Assembly: GCA_041398965.1 (NCBI GenBank) | Contig: JAWKTT010000038.1 | Span: 1-39,356 of the forward strand | Length of the DNA stretch: 39,356 nt | Reading direction: 5' to 3' | DNA from: JAWKTT01 sp041398965 | GTDB lineage: Bacteria > Planctomycetota > Planctomycetia > Planctomycetales > Planctomycetaceae | Shown: positions 25,561-34,981 of the stretch, one piece after another | Numbering within the stretch: position 1 is the stretch's first letter | How the letters are laid out: every line of letters begins with the position of its first letter | Translations under genes and position numbers: made by a program | The notes under the pieces: model-generated | Databases searched by the model: none | What the model saw: the letters and a program-made list of their open reading frames with translations, nothing else | What the model was told of the DNA's origin: nothing

Positions 25561-25610
25561 TCGCCTTTCGCTCCGCGAAAGCAGCGCCCCTTTCGCGGAG
25601 CGAAAGGCGA
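25561..25610. repeat. 21-bp perfect palindrome, 8-bp loop
   Basis: Left arm TCGCCTTTCGCTCCGCGAAA plus G (25561-25581) and its exact complement (25590-25610). No T-run follows, so a REP-like extragenic palindrome is more likely than a terminator. Confidence 0.75.
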
Positions 25611-25713
25611 CTATGATTACGGCCTCAAGCCGCGTGAGGTATCGACTTCGTCTACTTCGCAAGACGACCGCATGAGCGTCCCATGAGCGTCCACCGCTCC
25701 CCCCTCATCCCAA

Positions 25714-25876
25714 CCTTCTCCCCCGTTAGCATGCGTCCTGAAGTAGCACGACTATCACGGGAGAGAAGGAGCCACGGGTCGGCTCCGCCTCCCCAATCTT
25801 GTGCCGAACAGTATTGGCCTTCTCCCCCCGTGGGGACGCCGATTGAAGTCGGAGCGTCGTCTCTGGGGGAGAAGGA
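25714..25876. repeat. Nested inverted repeats (CCTTCTCCCCC type)
   Basis: CCTTCTCCCCCGT at 25714-25726 faces ACGGGAGAGAAGG at 25757-25769. CCTTCTCCCCCCGT at 25818-25831 faces GGGGGAGAAGG at 25865-25875. It looks like two adjacent copies of a short palindromic element. No protein is encoded in 25476-26023. Confidence 0.6.
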
Positions 25877-26023
25877 GTTTCGCGTCGGCTGACGCCTCCG
25901 GTTCGGGGAGTTGCCATGTGGGGAACGCACCCTGAATTGGCAATCGAGGAGCTTCGGGATTGCGGAGGGGGCATTGAGAGGGAATAATAACGGCGAGGTC
26001 TTTTTGGATATTGGAGATGTGTC

Positions 26024-27268
26024 ATGTCATTGTGCAGCCGGTCGAATCCGCAAAACAGCTTGACGTTGCCGATGGGGATCGATGATCGTTCGACATCGCT
26101 CCGCCGATGCCATCCGCTGGGGTGGTGGGGTTTTGGCGGGTTTGTCGGGACTCTGTCACTCGGGGGGATGCTACTGAGCCTCGCATCGCTTGTGGGATGC
26201 GGTAGGGGCTCGACCCCAACCCCATCGACAGAGCCGACACAGGCAACGGCATCGGCTGGTTCGACTGCTTTCGCACCGGCTACTGGAGCCGGGATGGTGC
26301 CGGGGACAAATGTCGAAGCGGCACCGATGATGTCGACTGCGGCAAGTAGCACAAAGTGGATCGGCGGGATTCCGTACGATGTCTTTTACGATGCCCCATT
26401 GACCGTCGCTTCGAATGCCGCGTCGCTCGGACCAGCAGCCACACCTGGTAGTGGTGGGCCGATGGCGGAAGCGGTCGCCAGTGCTGGAACCGCCACGACT
26501 CCCCCGCAGACCGGGACACCGATGACCACAACGACTCCGGAACCGATGGGGGCCGGCGGAGCCATTGACTGGAATGCAGTCGCTCCGATCGAGATGGTGG
26601 TTGAAGAGGTCAAGCAGCTTCGGATTCGGCTGACTGGCCATCTCGGCACAGTCGCCACGTACAACAAGGGGAAGGAAGATATCTCGCAAGATGCCAACGT
26701 CCTGGCCGCAATCGCGGGGGTTGTCGAAGTGCATCCCGGCGAGGTGAGTTGGAAGGAGAAGGCGAAGTTTCTGCGAGACCTCTCTTACGACATGTACATG
26801 GCCGCCGATGGAACCGGGAGTAAGCCATTCAATGCAACGCAAGCACCATTCGAGCAAATTGAAGTGTTGTTGAACGGCGGCTCTGCGCCCGACAAGGACT
26901 CGATGGAAAAGGTCCCCTTTGCCGATGTTGCCGACCGTACACAGTTGATGTACCGCATCCGAAAGACGTTCGACAACCTGAAGTCTAACATCAACACCGA
27001 AGCCCGGCTGACCAGTGAAGCCGATATGGTTCAGCGAGAATTTGCCGTCCTCGCCCTGATTGGTCAGGTGATTTCGGACAAGAGTTACGAGTATTCCGAG
27101 AGCCCTGAGTATCGAGGTTTTGCAAAGACCTTTACTGACGCCGCGATTTCAGGTCGACAGGCAGCCGAGGCGAAAAACTTCACGGTGTACATGGAAGCAA
27201 TCGCCACGATTCAGAAGACGTGTGCCGACTGTCATGGGAAGTTTGCATTCGGTGATGGCGGCTTCTAA
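26024..27268 (+). CDS. Lipoprotein with C-terminal CxxCH haem-binding motif
   Basis: 414 residues; ATG 26024 has GGAG eight bases upstream, and ATG 26072 would be an alternative. The N-terminus ends in a lipobox, LVG-C59, so about 355 residues lie outside the membrane. A low-complexity Pro/Thr/Ala linker runs to about residue 185. Then a helical domain of the cytochrome-c-prime-like planctomycete type leads to ATIQKTCADCHGKF, with C400-x2-C403-H404 binding a c-type haem. A role in periplasmic electron transfer is inferred from the motif. A hairpin terminator lies 15 bp after the stop. Confidence 0.82.
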   Translation: MSLCSRSNPQNSLTLPMGIDDRSTSLRRCHPLGWWGFGGFVGTLSLGGMLLSLASLVGCGRGSTPTPSTEPTQATASAGSTAFAPATGAGMVPGTNVEAAPMMSTAASSTKWIGGIPYDVFYDAPLTVASNAASLGPAATPGSGGPMAEAVASAGTATTPPQTGTPMTTTTPEPMGAGGAIDWNAVAPIEMVVEEVKQLRIRLTGHLGTVATYNKGKEDISQDANVLAAIAGVVEVHPGEVSWKEKAKFLRDLSYDMYMAADGTGSKPFNATQAPFEQIEVLLNGGSAPDKDSMEKVPFADVADRTQLMYRIRKTFDNLKSNINTEARLTSEADMVQREFAVLALIGQVISDKSYEYSESPEYRGFAKTFTDAAISGRQAAEAKNFTVYMEAIATIQKTCADCHGKFAFGDGGF

Positions 27269-27282
27269 TGACTGCACATGGT

Positions 27283-27312
27283 CCCCACGATTCAATCGCG
27301 GGGCTTTGTTTT
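27283..27312 (+). terminator. Rho-independent terminator of the haem lipoprotein gene
   Basis: CCCC-x-CGAT (27283-27291) pairs with ATCG-x-GGGG (27295-27303) over a TCA loop, followed by CTTTGTTTT. It starts 15 bp after the stop. Confidence 0.7.
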
Positions 27313-27386
27313 CCCTACGCGTTTTCCAATTTGCGGACTCATGAATTCAAAATCCTGACTCCCCTTCCCTCCTCACCCCCTCCATC

Positions 27387-28382
27387 ATGATGCCGCACCC
27401 CGCGTTGCCGTTCCGACCTGCTCTGACGCTGCTTCTGGCAGCCGTCCTTGGGACAATCGGCGTTGTCGTCTCAGCCGGAGCGGCTGAGGTGATCGAACTG
27501 AAGACCGGTCAGAAGATCGAAGGGGAAGTTCTCAAGGAGACCGACAACGATCTGTTTGTCGACCTTGGGGTCGACGTCGTCCGGATTCCGCTCGATCGTA
27601 TCCTTTCCCGGAAGACGAAGTCCGCCGAAGGAGAGACAGCCACAAATGCCGGAGCGACGGATAAGAATCAGGTCTACACCTCCGCTCGGCTCCCGGCCAA
27701 GAGCATTCGTCAGTTGGCCGAGCAATACGGCGAAGGAGTCGTCCTTGTGAGTACCCCGTCCGGCCTTGGAAGCGGTTTTATCCTCAACGACCGTGGGTAC
27801 TGCGTGACGAACTATCACGTCGTCGAGAAAGAGACCCGTTTGGCCGTCACCATCTTCCACAAGACCGAGACCGGCGATTTCCAAAAGCGACGGATCGAGA
27901 ATGTCAAGATTCTCGCCCTCAATCCGTTCTTTGACCTTGCCCTATTGCAGATTCCGAAGCAGGAGGACTTTGACTTTACAATCACCGTGCTTACCCCGGA
28001 GTCGAACCAGAAAGAGGGGGAGGAAGTCTTCGCAATCGGGAACCCGCTGGGGCTGGAACGGTCGGTCTCGCAAGGAATCATCAGTACCCGCAACCGCAAC
28101 TTTGAAGGGGTGGTCTACATTCAGACGACAGCCGAGATCAACCCCGGCAACAGTGGTGGTCCGCTGTTCAATGCTCGCGGCGAAGTGATCGGCGTCACGA
28201 ACATGAAGTTGCTGGGGGGAGAAGGTTTGGGCTTCGCGATCCCGGTCAGCTATGTCCGCCACTTCCTCGATAACCGCGATGCCTTTGCGTTCGACCAGAA
28301 CAATCCGAACACCGGATATCGTTACCTCGATGCTCCTCGTCGTCGCGACTCGAACGCTCCGTCACTGGCACCTGCGAAGTAA
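27387..28382 (+). CDS. Secreted trypsin-like serine protease (S1C, HtrA-like without PDZ)
   Basis: 331 residues with a signal peptide (residues 1-32, ending GAA). A short N-terminal domain (VIELKTGQKIEGEVLKETD) resembles a planctomycete SHK/AMIN-like barrel. The protease core has GSGFIL at 128-133, TNYHVV with His144, FFDLALL with Asp183 and GNSGGPL with Ser256, so the catalytic triad is complete. IGNPLGLERSVSQG is the S1C block. The protein ends at 331 residues with no PDZ domain, unlike DegP. It should act in the periplasm, probably in protein quality control or processing. No overlapping operon partner. Confidence 0.9.
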   Translation: MMPHPALPFRPALTLLLAAVLGTIGVVVSAGAAEVIELKTGQKIEGEVLKETDNDLFVDLGVDVVRIPLDRILSRKTKSAEGETATNAGATDKNQVYTSARLPAKSIRQLAEQYGEGVVLVSTPSGLGSGFILNDRGYCVTNYHVVEKETRLAVTIFHKTETGDFQKRRIENVKILALNPFFDLALLQIPKQEDFDFTITVLTPESNQKEGEEVFAIGNPLGLERSVSQGIISTRNRNFEGVVYIQTTAEINPGNSGGPLFNARGEVIGVTNMKLLGGEGLGFAIPVSYVRHFLDNRDAFAFDQNNPNTGYRYLDAPRRRDSNAPSLAPAK

Positions 28383-28478
28383 CCTCACTCGTTCTGTTCA
28401 CTCTCTTCCTCCCGGAAGAATCGGCCGAACTGGACGAATCGATGTCTCCGGTCACTGAAGGGTACAGTTGGGGACACT

Positions 28479-28754
28479 GTGCCGATTGAATGGGGTGGGA
28501 ATCCAGATTCTGCCAGCAACGTGCAGATTCTTGAAAGCAGGATCGGTGCGTCGATTGTTAAATCGGTCCAAGTTTTTGATTGCAGAATCGTGATCTTCGG
28601 CGATCCTGTCGACAACAGAGTTCAGGAGATCGCGGCTGTCTTTGACGCGGTGCCACTCTGGATTTGGTCTGGGCAAGGGATGTCGCCCTCGTATCGAAGC
28701 AGCCAACCAGGACATGAGGAAGTGACCCAGGTTTGCGGACTGCCCCCCGAGTGA
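28479..28754 (+). CDS. Possible small protein upstream of the next small gene
   Basis: 91 residues starting at GTG, no recognised family. Codons look plausible (IGASIVKSVQVFDCRIVIFG). Its TGA is immediately followed by the ATG of the next small frame, which would fit coupled translation. Weak evidence; may be non-coding. Confidence 0.3.
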   Translation: MPIEWGGNPDSASNVQILESRIGASIVKSVQVFDCRIVIFGDPVDNRVQEIAAVFDAVPLWIWSGQGMSPSYRSSQPGHEEVTQVCGLPPE

Positions 28755-29006
28755 ATGACCATGAACACGAAGTCTCCCAGTACAAAGTCGGGCAACTTGA
28801 ACGCCATCAGCCTGCAAATGACTCCCCCCAGAGCGGCCCGAAAGCTCACGCCGCAAGCCTTTGCCGAGCGTCTCATCTCCCGAGAGTCTCTCGAACGTTC
28901 GGACCTGAACGACCCCAACTGTCTGACGCTGACCAACGTTCAAACTGGCGAGATGCTGATGGTCGACTCTGTGCAGATGGAACGCTGGCTGAACACCCCC
29001 GATTAG
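28755..29006 (+). CDS. Small uncharacterised protein (83 aa)
   Basis: 83 residues from ATG 28755 (ATG 28761 also possible). The second half, LTPQAFAERLISRESLERSD then TLTNVQTGEMLMVDSVQMERWL, has a good protein-like pattern of short helices and strands. No family or motif is recognised. It lies between the serine protease and the ECF sigma gene with the same orientation. Function unknown. Confidence 0.5.
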   Translation: MTMNTKSPSTKSGNLNAISLQMTPPRAARKLTPQAFAERLISRESLERSDLNDPNCLTLTNVQTGEMLMVDSVQMERWLNTPD

Positions 29007-29183
29007 CACGGTCGGTTGGTGCAGAGGATCGCACCTCATCGTCGATGGACATCCAGTCCATCGAATCGTCGGCTTGCGCTCATGTCACGATAATCTCATT
29101 GCGTTCCTCTGCGACGAACATTGTCGATATGTTGCGAGAGATGCTTGCCGCGCGGTATGGTTGTGGTGTCTTCCGGGGAAGTT

Positions 29184-29831
29184 ATGACACATCAGCCGCT
29201 CACCGAAGCCGAGATTGACGAACTGGTGAATCAAGTGATTCGCGGCGATCGCGAAGCGCTCAGCAAGCTCTTTGATCACTTCCGCGTCAGGCTTTGGCGA
29301 ATCGTCCACTTTCGAATGGACTCGCGTCTTGCAGGACGGGTCGATACTGACGACGTCTTGCAAGAGGCGTATCTCGCCGCCGAGCAGCGACTCAAACACT
29401 TCCTCTACGATTCGCCGCAGGGATTCTTTATCTGGATGCGATTGATCGTCAACCAGACTCTTGTCGATGTCCATCGACGCCACCTTGGCACCCAGTCTCG
29501 CTCGGCCAATCGAGACCGGTCGCTTCAGAGTGGCTGGCCAGCCGACTCGACGTCGTTCTCACTCTCATTTCATCTCCTCGGGCACCTTACTTCGCCCAGC
29601 CAAGCGGCCATGAGAGCCGAGTTGTCCGAGCAACTCAATATCGCCTTGGGGTCCATGGGAGATCTCGACCGGGAAGTGTTAGCCCTGCGCCACTTTGAAG
29701 AACTGACCAATCACGAAGCCTCCGTCGTGCTCGGGCTGACCGAGCAGGCGGCGAGTGCGCGATACATGCGGGCGATTGCCAGACTCAAGTCGGTCCTGAT
29801 TGCGATTCCAGGTTTCATGGAGCGCCGCTGA
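29184..29831 (+). CDS. ECF sigma factor (planctomycete type)
   Basis: 215 residues from ATG 29184, with GGGGAA just upstream; the frame is open to 29121 but the extra 21 residues look non-coding. Sigma-2 shows LVNQVIRGDREALSKLFDHF, the region 2.2 core DTDDVLQEAYLAAEQRL and FFIWMRLIVNQTLVDVHRRH in regions 2.3-2.4. Sigma-4 shows LDREVLALRHFEELTNHEAS and then EQAASARYMRAIARLKSVL, the -35 binding helix. The linker (about 60 residues, Ser-rich) is long, as in planctomycete ECF groups linked to kinases. It ends 3 bp before the kinase gene, so the two are one transcript. It directs RNA polymerase to an unknown regulon. Confidence 0.92.
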   Translation: MTHQPLTEAEIDELVNQVIRGDREALSKLFDHFRVRLWRIVHFRMDSRLAGRVDTDDVLQEAYLAAEQRLKHFLYDSPQGFFIWMRLIVNQTLVDVHRRHLGTQSRSANRDRSLQSGWPADSTSFSLSFHLLGHLTSPSQAAMRAELSEQLNIALGSMGDLDREVLALRHFEELTNHEASVVLGLTEQAASARYMRAIARLKSVLIAIPGFMERR

Positions 29832-29834
29832 TTC

Positions 29835-31175
29835 ATGCCTGCGTCTCCGCCTCGCCCCGACGACGATGACTCGACCGATTTCTCGCTCCGAGTCCCGATC
29901 GACCCCGGCAGCGATGCTGACCTTTACGGTCTCCCCACCGAAGCGAAAGTCCCTGCCGCCTGTGGACACGATCCGGTGGAACGGATGGCCACCGAGTTTC
30001 TGGACGCACTGCGGGCCGGTCAACAGCCGGACATCGAAGAGTACGTCAAGCAACTCCCCCAGAAGGAACAAGAAATCCGTGAGCTGTTCCCGCTGATTGC
30101 ATCACTCGAAGACTGGAAACACGACCGCGAAGCCGAAGCAATGGCCCGCGACATCCCACGAGAGTTCCGCATCGAACGACTCGGGGACTGTCGAATCTTG
30201 CGCGAGATCGGTCGCGGCGGGATGGGTGTCGTTTTTGAAGCCGAACAGCAACCGATCGGTCGTCGTGTCGCGGTCAAGCTCTTGCCCAGGCAAATCGGCG
30301 GGCAAACCTCGCGTGCGCGGTTTCGTAGCGAGGCTCAAACGGCAGCCGCCCTGAAACATCCTTACATCGTCCCCATCTACAGCTTCGGCGAACAAGACGG
30401 CATGTGCTTTTATGTCATGCAACTCATCGAAGGAATCGGCCTGAATCGGGTCATCGAACTCTTTCGACAAGGGAACGGATCGCTTACCGCGGCCTCGATT
30501 CGGCAACAGTTTCACGAATCGAATTCGATCGACCCCGCCGCGTCGATGGAAGTCCAGAAGGGACGCAAAACAATCAGCACGATCGACGGGCCGGGGACCT
30601 CGGCCCGAATCATTCGGTCCGATGCCTGGATGCAGATTGTCAGGATCGCGTTGCAAGTGGCCGACGCGATGCGCTACGCCCATCAACAGGGGGTCCTTCA
30701 TCGCGATATCAAGCCGGCGAACTTGCTGTTAGACCCCAATGGCACCGTCTGGATTGCCGACTTCGGCTTGGCCCGCCCTTTGGAGGAAGGGTTCTCTCAC
30801 TCCCCACGTGTCGCAGGGACACTGCGTTACATGGCCCCTGAACAGTTCTCTGGTCAATGCGATGTTCGCAGCGATCTCTATTCCCTTGGGGCCACTCTCT
30901 ACGAACTGTGTACCCTCAGACCGCTGTACGAAACGACCGACCGCCGATTGTTGCTAGCAGAGATTCAGACCTCAACACCCCCCTCCCCCCGATCGATCCG
31001 ACCGTCGATCCCTCGGGGTCTCGAAGTGATCATTCAGAAAGCGGTTTCACGAGAGCCGTCGCGTCGCTACCAGACCGCCGCCGAACTCATCGCCGACCTG
31101 AAAGCATTCGCCCGCTCCCCCCGCCGTAACCCCTTCACCTGGCTCAAAGACAAACTCCGCCGCCGCTCGAGCTAA
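29835..31175 (+). CDS. Cytoplasmic Ser/Thr protein kinase
   Basis: 446 residues. An N-terminal region of about 110 residues (acidic, then helical around FLDALRAGQQPDIEEYVKQL) leads into a Hanks-type kinase domain. It has GRGGMGVV at 126-133, VAVK with Lys148, HRDIKPANLL at 289-298, DFGLAR at 309-314 and MAPEQF at 333-338. A long insert (about residues 212-262, between the hinge and the alpha-E helix) is rich in Ser/Asp. After the kinase there is only a basic tail (LKDKLRRRSS), with no transmembrane helix, so it should be soluble. It follows the ECF sigma gene by 3 bp. The pair probably forms a signalling module in which kinase activity sets sigma activity; this is inferred from context. Confidence 0.94.
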   Translation: MPASPPRPDDDDSTDFSLRVPIDPGSDADLYGLPTEAKVPAACGHDPVERMATEFLDALRAGQQPDIEEYVKQLPQKEQEIRELFPLIASLEDWKHDREAEAMARDIPREFRIERLGDCRILREIGRGGMGVVFEAEQQPIGRRVAVKLLPRQIGGQTSRARFRSEAQTAAALKHPYIVPIYSFGEQDGMCFYVMQLIEGIGLNRVIELFRQGNGSLTAASIRQQFHESNSIDPAASMEVQKGRKTISTIDGPGTSARIIRSDAWMQIVRIALQVADAMRYAHQQGVLHRDIKPANLLLDPNGTVWIADFGLARPLEEGFSHSPRVAGTLRYMAPEQFSGQCDVRSDLYSLGATLYELCTLRPLYETTDRRLLLAEIQTSTPPSPRSIRPSIPRGLEVIIQKAVSREPSRRYQTAAELIADLKAFARSPRRNPFTWLKDKLRRRSS

Positions 31176-31233
31176 TGTACTCCTTTCATGGAGATCGGAT
31201 GATTGCTCCTGCCACTTATGTCATCACGCATCG

Positions 31234-31372
31234 CTTAGCAGCCCGCTGAAAACGACCGTCGGTCAGATTCTCCAATCTGACAAGAGCAACTCGTACGCTT
31301 TATTACCTGGACATCAAACGGAACCAGGTCAGGCTGGAAAGCCTGGCCCACGTTTTTCAGCAGGCTGCTAAG
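31234..31372. repeat. Dispersed imperfect palindromic repeat, copy 2
   Basis: Starts CTTAGCAGCCCGCTGAAAA and ends in the inverted TTTTCAGCAGGCTGCTAAG, with inner inverted parts around GTCAGATTCTCCAATCTGAC and GTCAGGCTGGAAAGCCTG. This is the best-preserved copy. It fills the gap between the convergent ends of the kinase gene and the oxidoreductase gene. Confidence 0.75.
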
Positions 31373-31377
31373 GTTGG

Positions 31378-32562
31378 TTACTCCCAAGGGAGAGGTTCAA
31401 TAGCGGGGAATGTCGTGGTGAGTGTGTGTGGATTGTCGAAGCGTTCTGGATGTTGCAGAGATTCGATCACCTCTGTGAGGTGGACTCCCAGTTCTGGCGA
31501 GAGTCGGCAGGGGCGAGCCTCGGCAATTGAACGAACGAGTTCAGCCGGACCGCGTAGAAAGTCGACTGGCTTATTCCCGGCGGAATACTGAAACTTCGGA
31601 CGACGAGCATAAGGGAACTTTCGCTCAAACTTCATACCTGAGAGCGAGAATGGGAGTCTGAGGAGCTGTTCAAATCTCACTCGCCAATGCCCCAGACGAC
31701 TCGCGATACCGGAGAGAATCCTGTTAGGTGTCGTCGACTGGAAGTAGACCGGAGAACCATCGTTGCGCACGAATTTAGTATACAGCATCCCTTCTTCGCC
31801 GATGATCTGAATCGACTTATCAAGCGGGGCCAGGATACTGCAAGTAACTCGAGCCACCACGTTATTGTCGTACTCGATACAGCCAACTGTGAAGTCGGGG
31901 GCCATCGTGTCGACGGCGATCCCTTTATTGGTGACGCAGGTGGTGGAATATGCGTGAATGCGCCGGGCCGGGCCGAAGATCGCTGCCAACCAAGACAGGA
32001 CATAGGCAGCATGTTCGTAAGTACAGCCGACTTCAAACTCGTCCTTTGCTGGCCAATAGGCACCTGTCGCACTTTTCCACTTTTTGAAGTGATGGCGATG
32101 AATCATGCCATCGTCGAATGCGGCATACACGAGCTTCACGGGGCCGGTGACCCCCTCCTTGACCCCTTTCCAGAGTGTCTGAGCCGTCTCGCTGAGCAAG
32201 CTACATGGAGCGGTTGCCAGCCCCAGTCCCCGACTCTTCGCCAATCCGGCTAACTCGGCAGCCGAGGCAGTATCCATCGCGAGAGGCTTCTCAGAGTAGA
32301 CGTGCTTCCCAGCTTCCAGGCAAACCTTTGTCGTTTCGTAGTGGCTGCGCGGATTCGTCAGATTCAGAACCATCTCAACTGAATCGTCCGCCAACAAGGA
32401 TTCCAAGCTTGGGTATGCCGTGACCTTGTAGAACTTGGAAAACTCCGCAAGTCGTTGCGGATTGAGGTCATAGCAGCCGCTCACCGCTAGCTCTGGATGG
32501 CTGGAGAGTGTGGCCATATAGAAATCGGCGACATAGCCACAACCGAGGATTGCGCAATTCAT
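31378..32562 (-). CDS. Gfo/Idh/MocA family NAD(P)-dependent oxidoreductase
   Basis: 394 residues. The Rossmann motif AILGCGYVADFY at 4-15, the acidic residue after strand 2 (CYDLNP) and the cofactor/substrate loop HVYSEKPL with Glu91-Lys92-Pro93 identify the family. Most members oxidise or reduce sugars or inositols. The C-terminal part is the usual beta-sheet domain, and the catalytic His/Lys may be in GCTYEHAAYVLSWL. No signal peptide is seen, so it is cytoplasmic. The gene converges on the kinase gene and has no sugar-gene neighbour, so the substrate cannot be named. Confidence 0.92.
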   Translation of the reverse strand: MNCAILGCGYVADFYMATLSSHPELAVSGCYDLNPQRLAEFSKFYKVTAYPSLESLLADDSVEMVLNLTNPRSHYETTKVCLEAGKHVYSEKPLAMDTASAAELAGLAKSRGLGLATAPCSLLSETAQTLWKGVKEGVTGPVKLVYAAFDDGMIHRHHFKKWKSATGAYWPAKDEFEVGCTYEHAAYVLSWLAAIFGPARRIHAYSTTCVTNKGIAVDTMAPDFTVGCIEYDNNVVARVTCSILAPLDKSIQIIGEEGMLYTKFVRNDGSPVYFQSTTPNRILSGIASRLGHWRVRFEQLLRLPFSLSGMKFERKFPYARRPKFQYSAGNKPVDFLRGPAELVRSIAEARPCRLSPELGVHLTEVIESLQHPERFDNPHTLTTTFPAIEPLPWE

Positions 32563-32979
32563 GGCAGTGCAAGGTCTGAAGGAACGAAGTCGTTACAACA
32601 AATCAAGCTTGCTCGCCACGATTAAGCAGTGTTGATGGCTGAATTTTATTTCCCAACAAGAGGTCGGGCAAATCGAATTACGCTTGAAATCTCACGTCAG
32701 CGGAAAGAAACCCTACGAGTGGTCACCTCGTAACGAAAATTCAACCTTTCATACGATTGCCATCTAAACGGGTTGCTCGCCACTTAGCAACACACGCGAC
32801 CTGCCGCCACCTGAGTAGAAGTACTTCTCTCGACAAAGTGGGCAGATCTTCGTCCGTCATCTTCGATGAAGACGAAAGTTTCACCCCTTCCCCTCAACCC
32901 CTCACCACGAATACTGTACCATTGAGGGACAACAGAAATCATGAACCGGATGAGCTTGGCTTTTTGAGGAGTGATCGTG
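32563..32979. other. Divergent intergenic region
   Basis: 417 bases between the oxidoreductase gene (minus) and gamma-glutamyltransferase gene (plus). The first part looks relatively A/T-rich. Both promoters should be here; GAGGAG at 32966-32971 is the ribosome binding site of the latter. No gene seen. Confidence 0.4.
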
Positions 32980-34779
32980 ATGCAGTGCTTGGTATCAACG
33001 GGCCGATGCGTCCTATTGAGTTTTCTGATCCTCCACTATGGTGTATGGCACGGCGGGGCGTTGCAGGCCGAGGGGGTTGTGCGAAAGGAGGCTTTGTGTC
33101 GGGCTTTGCCGGGCGAAGCAGTCGTTGCTGCGGACCATCCGCTCGCCAGTGAGGCGGGGGCCGAGGTGCTCAAACTCGGAGGGAACGCCGTCGACGCCGC
33201 AGTTGCCACGTCGTTCGCTCTCTCGGTCTTGCGTCCCGAAGGCTGCGGCTTGGGAGGTGGTGGGTTCATGATGATCTGGGACGCGAAGTCCCAACAGGGA
33301 TACGCCCTCGATTACCGCGAACGGGCACCACGTGCCGCGCACGCGAAGATGTTCGCCACAACCAGCAAACCGGCGGGACCGCTCCCCGCTAGTGAGGCCG
33401 GAGGCCTCGCCGTTGCGGTGCCGGGCAATGTGGCCGGCCTTTGTTACGCCGTCGAACGTTTCGGTTCGCTCCCGCTCGACGTTGTGCTGGGCCCGGCGAT
33501 TCGACTCACTCAACAAGAGATCCCCGTCGATCCCCAGTTCCTCTCGGCTCAACGGTCGATGATCGCCCAGTTCCAACAGCATCCCGAACTCCAAACCCGG
33601 TTTGCGAAGTTGTGGAAGACATACCTCAACTCCGGCGAGCCGTTCGCTCCGGGGGATCACTACCACTCACCGCTCGAAGAGGTGCTCACACGAATCGCGA
33701 AAGAGGGGGCCGACGGTTTCTATCGCGGAGAGGTGGCCGCCGCGATCGTCTCCGAAATCGAGCGGCAACAGGGGATCATCACAGCCGAGGACCTGTCGAC
33801 GGCGAACCCGGTCGTCGTCCGGTCGCCATTGCGGGGGACGTTTCATGGCTACAAGTTCCTGACGATGCCCCCTCCATCATCCGGGGGGATCGCCGAAATC
33901 GAAGTGCTCAACGTGTTAGAAGCATGGGAGTCACAACAGTCCGAGCCGCAGGGACTTCGACGACTGAAGCACAACTCGGCTGACTACGTTCATCTGGTCA
34001 CGGAATCACTCAAGCACGCCTTCGCAGACCGGGCCGAGTTTTTGGGAGATGCCGACGTTGTCGACGTCCCGATCGCCCGGCTCACCTCGAAGAAGTATGC
34101 TGCCGGTCTCGCGAAACAGGTCAATATGCAGTCGACCAAGCCGTTGAATGCCTATGGTCGAGGGCTGCCGAGTCGTGATGCAGGGACGAGTCATCTGTGT
34201 GTCATCGACTCGCACGGCAACGGTGTCGCCTGCACCGAGACGATCAACACTCACTTTGGCAGCTTGATTGTCGAGCCTCTGTTTGGGATCGTCCTGAACA
34301 ATGAGATGGACGACTTCGCCGCACGACCGGGGGAGCCGAACGCGTTTGGCCTCGTGCAGAGTGCGAGAAACGCCGTCGCCCCTGGGAAGAAACCGCTGTC
34401 GAGCATGTCTCCGACGATCGTTTTGCGTGATGGGAAAGCAACATTCGTGGTTGGTGGTTCGGGTGGGCCGCGCATCATCAGTGGGACACTTCAGGTCTTG
34501 CTCAACATGATGGTATTCGAGATGACCCCGGAGCAAGCGGTTTCTGCTCCCCGGTTCCATCACCAATGGCTCCCCGATCAACTGTTGCTGGAGCAGGAAC
34601 TGCACGATCAACTCGCCAACCCCTTAAAGGGACGTGGCCATCAGGTCGAACTCGGCATCGGACAATCCGCCACCCAAGCTGCCGCCCTCGTTACCCTTCA
34701 CCCCACCGCCGCGAGCGACCCCCGCAAAGGGGGCCGTCCCGCAAAAGTCAGCTCACCAACACCCCCCGCGAAAGAGTGA
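32980..34779 (+). CDS. ggt: Gamma-glutamyltransferase
   Basis: 599 residues from ATG 32980, with GAGGAG about eight bases upstream; upstream GTGs at 32971 and 32977 are less likely. The signal peptide (residues 1-30) sends it to the periplasm. It is made as a proenzyme that cuts itself before the Thr in DAGTSHLCVID (Thr403) to form the small subunit. It then transfers or hydrolyses the gamma-glutamyl group of glutathione and similar amides. Other family blocks are NAVDAAVATSFAL, GGGGFMMIW, YRERAPRAA (gamma-glutamyl carboxylate Arg), MPPPSSGGI, and SSMSPTIVL with the GGSGGPRIISG loop near the end. All expected active-site blocks are present. Confidence 0.95.
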   Translation: MQCLVSTGRCVLLSFLILHYGVWHGGALQAEGVVRKEALCRALPGEAVVAADHPLASEAGAEVLKLGGNAVDAAVATSFALSVLRPEGCGLGGGGFMMIWDAKSQQGYALDYRERAPRAAHAKMFATTSKPAGPLPASEAGGLAVAVPGNVAGLCYAVERFGSLPLDVVLGPAIRLTQQEIPVDPQFLSAQRSMIAQFQQHPELQTRFAKLWKTYLNSGEPFAPGDHYHSPLEEVLTRIAKEGADGFYRGEVAAAIVSEIERQQGIITAEDLSTANPVVVRSPLRGTFHGYKFLTMPPPSSGGIAEIEVLNVLEAWESQQSEPQGLRRLKHNSADYVHLVTESLKHAFADRAEFLGDADVVDVPIARLTSKKYAAGLAKQVNMQSTKPLNAYGRGLPSRDAGTSHLCVIDSHGNGVACTETINTHFGSLIVEPLFGIVLNNEMDDFAARPGEPNAFGLVQSARNAVAPGKKPLSSMSPTIVLRDGKATFVVGGSGGPRIISGTLQVLLNMMVFEMTPEQAVSAPRFHHQWLPDQLLLEQELHDQLANPLKGRGHQVELGIGQSATQAAALVTLHPTAASDPRKGGRPAKVSSPTPPAKE

Positions 34780-34907
34780 AGCGATGGGGAGTAGACGATT
34801 GGATTCGGGATGTGGGCTTCAGTGAACCAGGACGCAGGCTTGGGTTGCTACTTTACGATCTGCGGTGGATCGCGAGGTTGCCTCTGAAGTTGGGCTATCG
34901 CGATCGT

Positions 34908-34981
34908 CGTAATCCGAAGTGTCAGCGAGGGAACTGTTGACGTCGATCGAGTGGTCGGCCTCGCTAAAACTTCGGGTCACG
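34908..34981. repeat. Short imperfect palindrome (CGAAGTGTCAGCGAGG type)
   Basis: CGTAATCCGAAGTGTCAGCG plus AGG (34908-34930) faces CCTCGCTAAAACTTCGGG plus TCACG (34959-34981), a 23-base arm with a few mismatches. This type is different from the 130-145 bp repeat family. Confidence 0.6.

Noticed and set aside
25561..25610. Terminator of the IS element
   Set aside because: Perfect hairpin but no T-run, and it lies outside the IS inverted repeat.
28452..29039. 195-aa minus-strand frame
   Set aside because: No start signal or protein-like pattern; it overlaps more credible small plus-strand frames.
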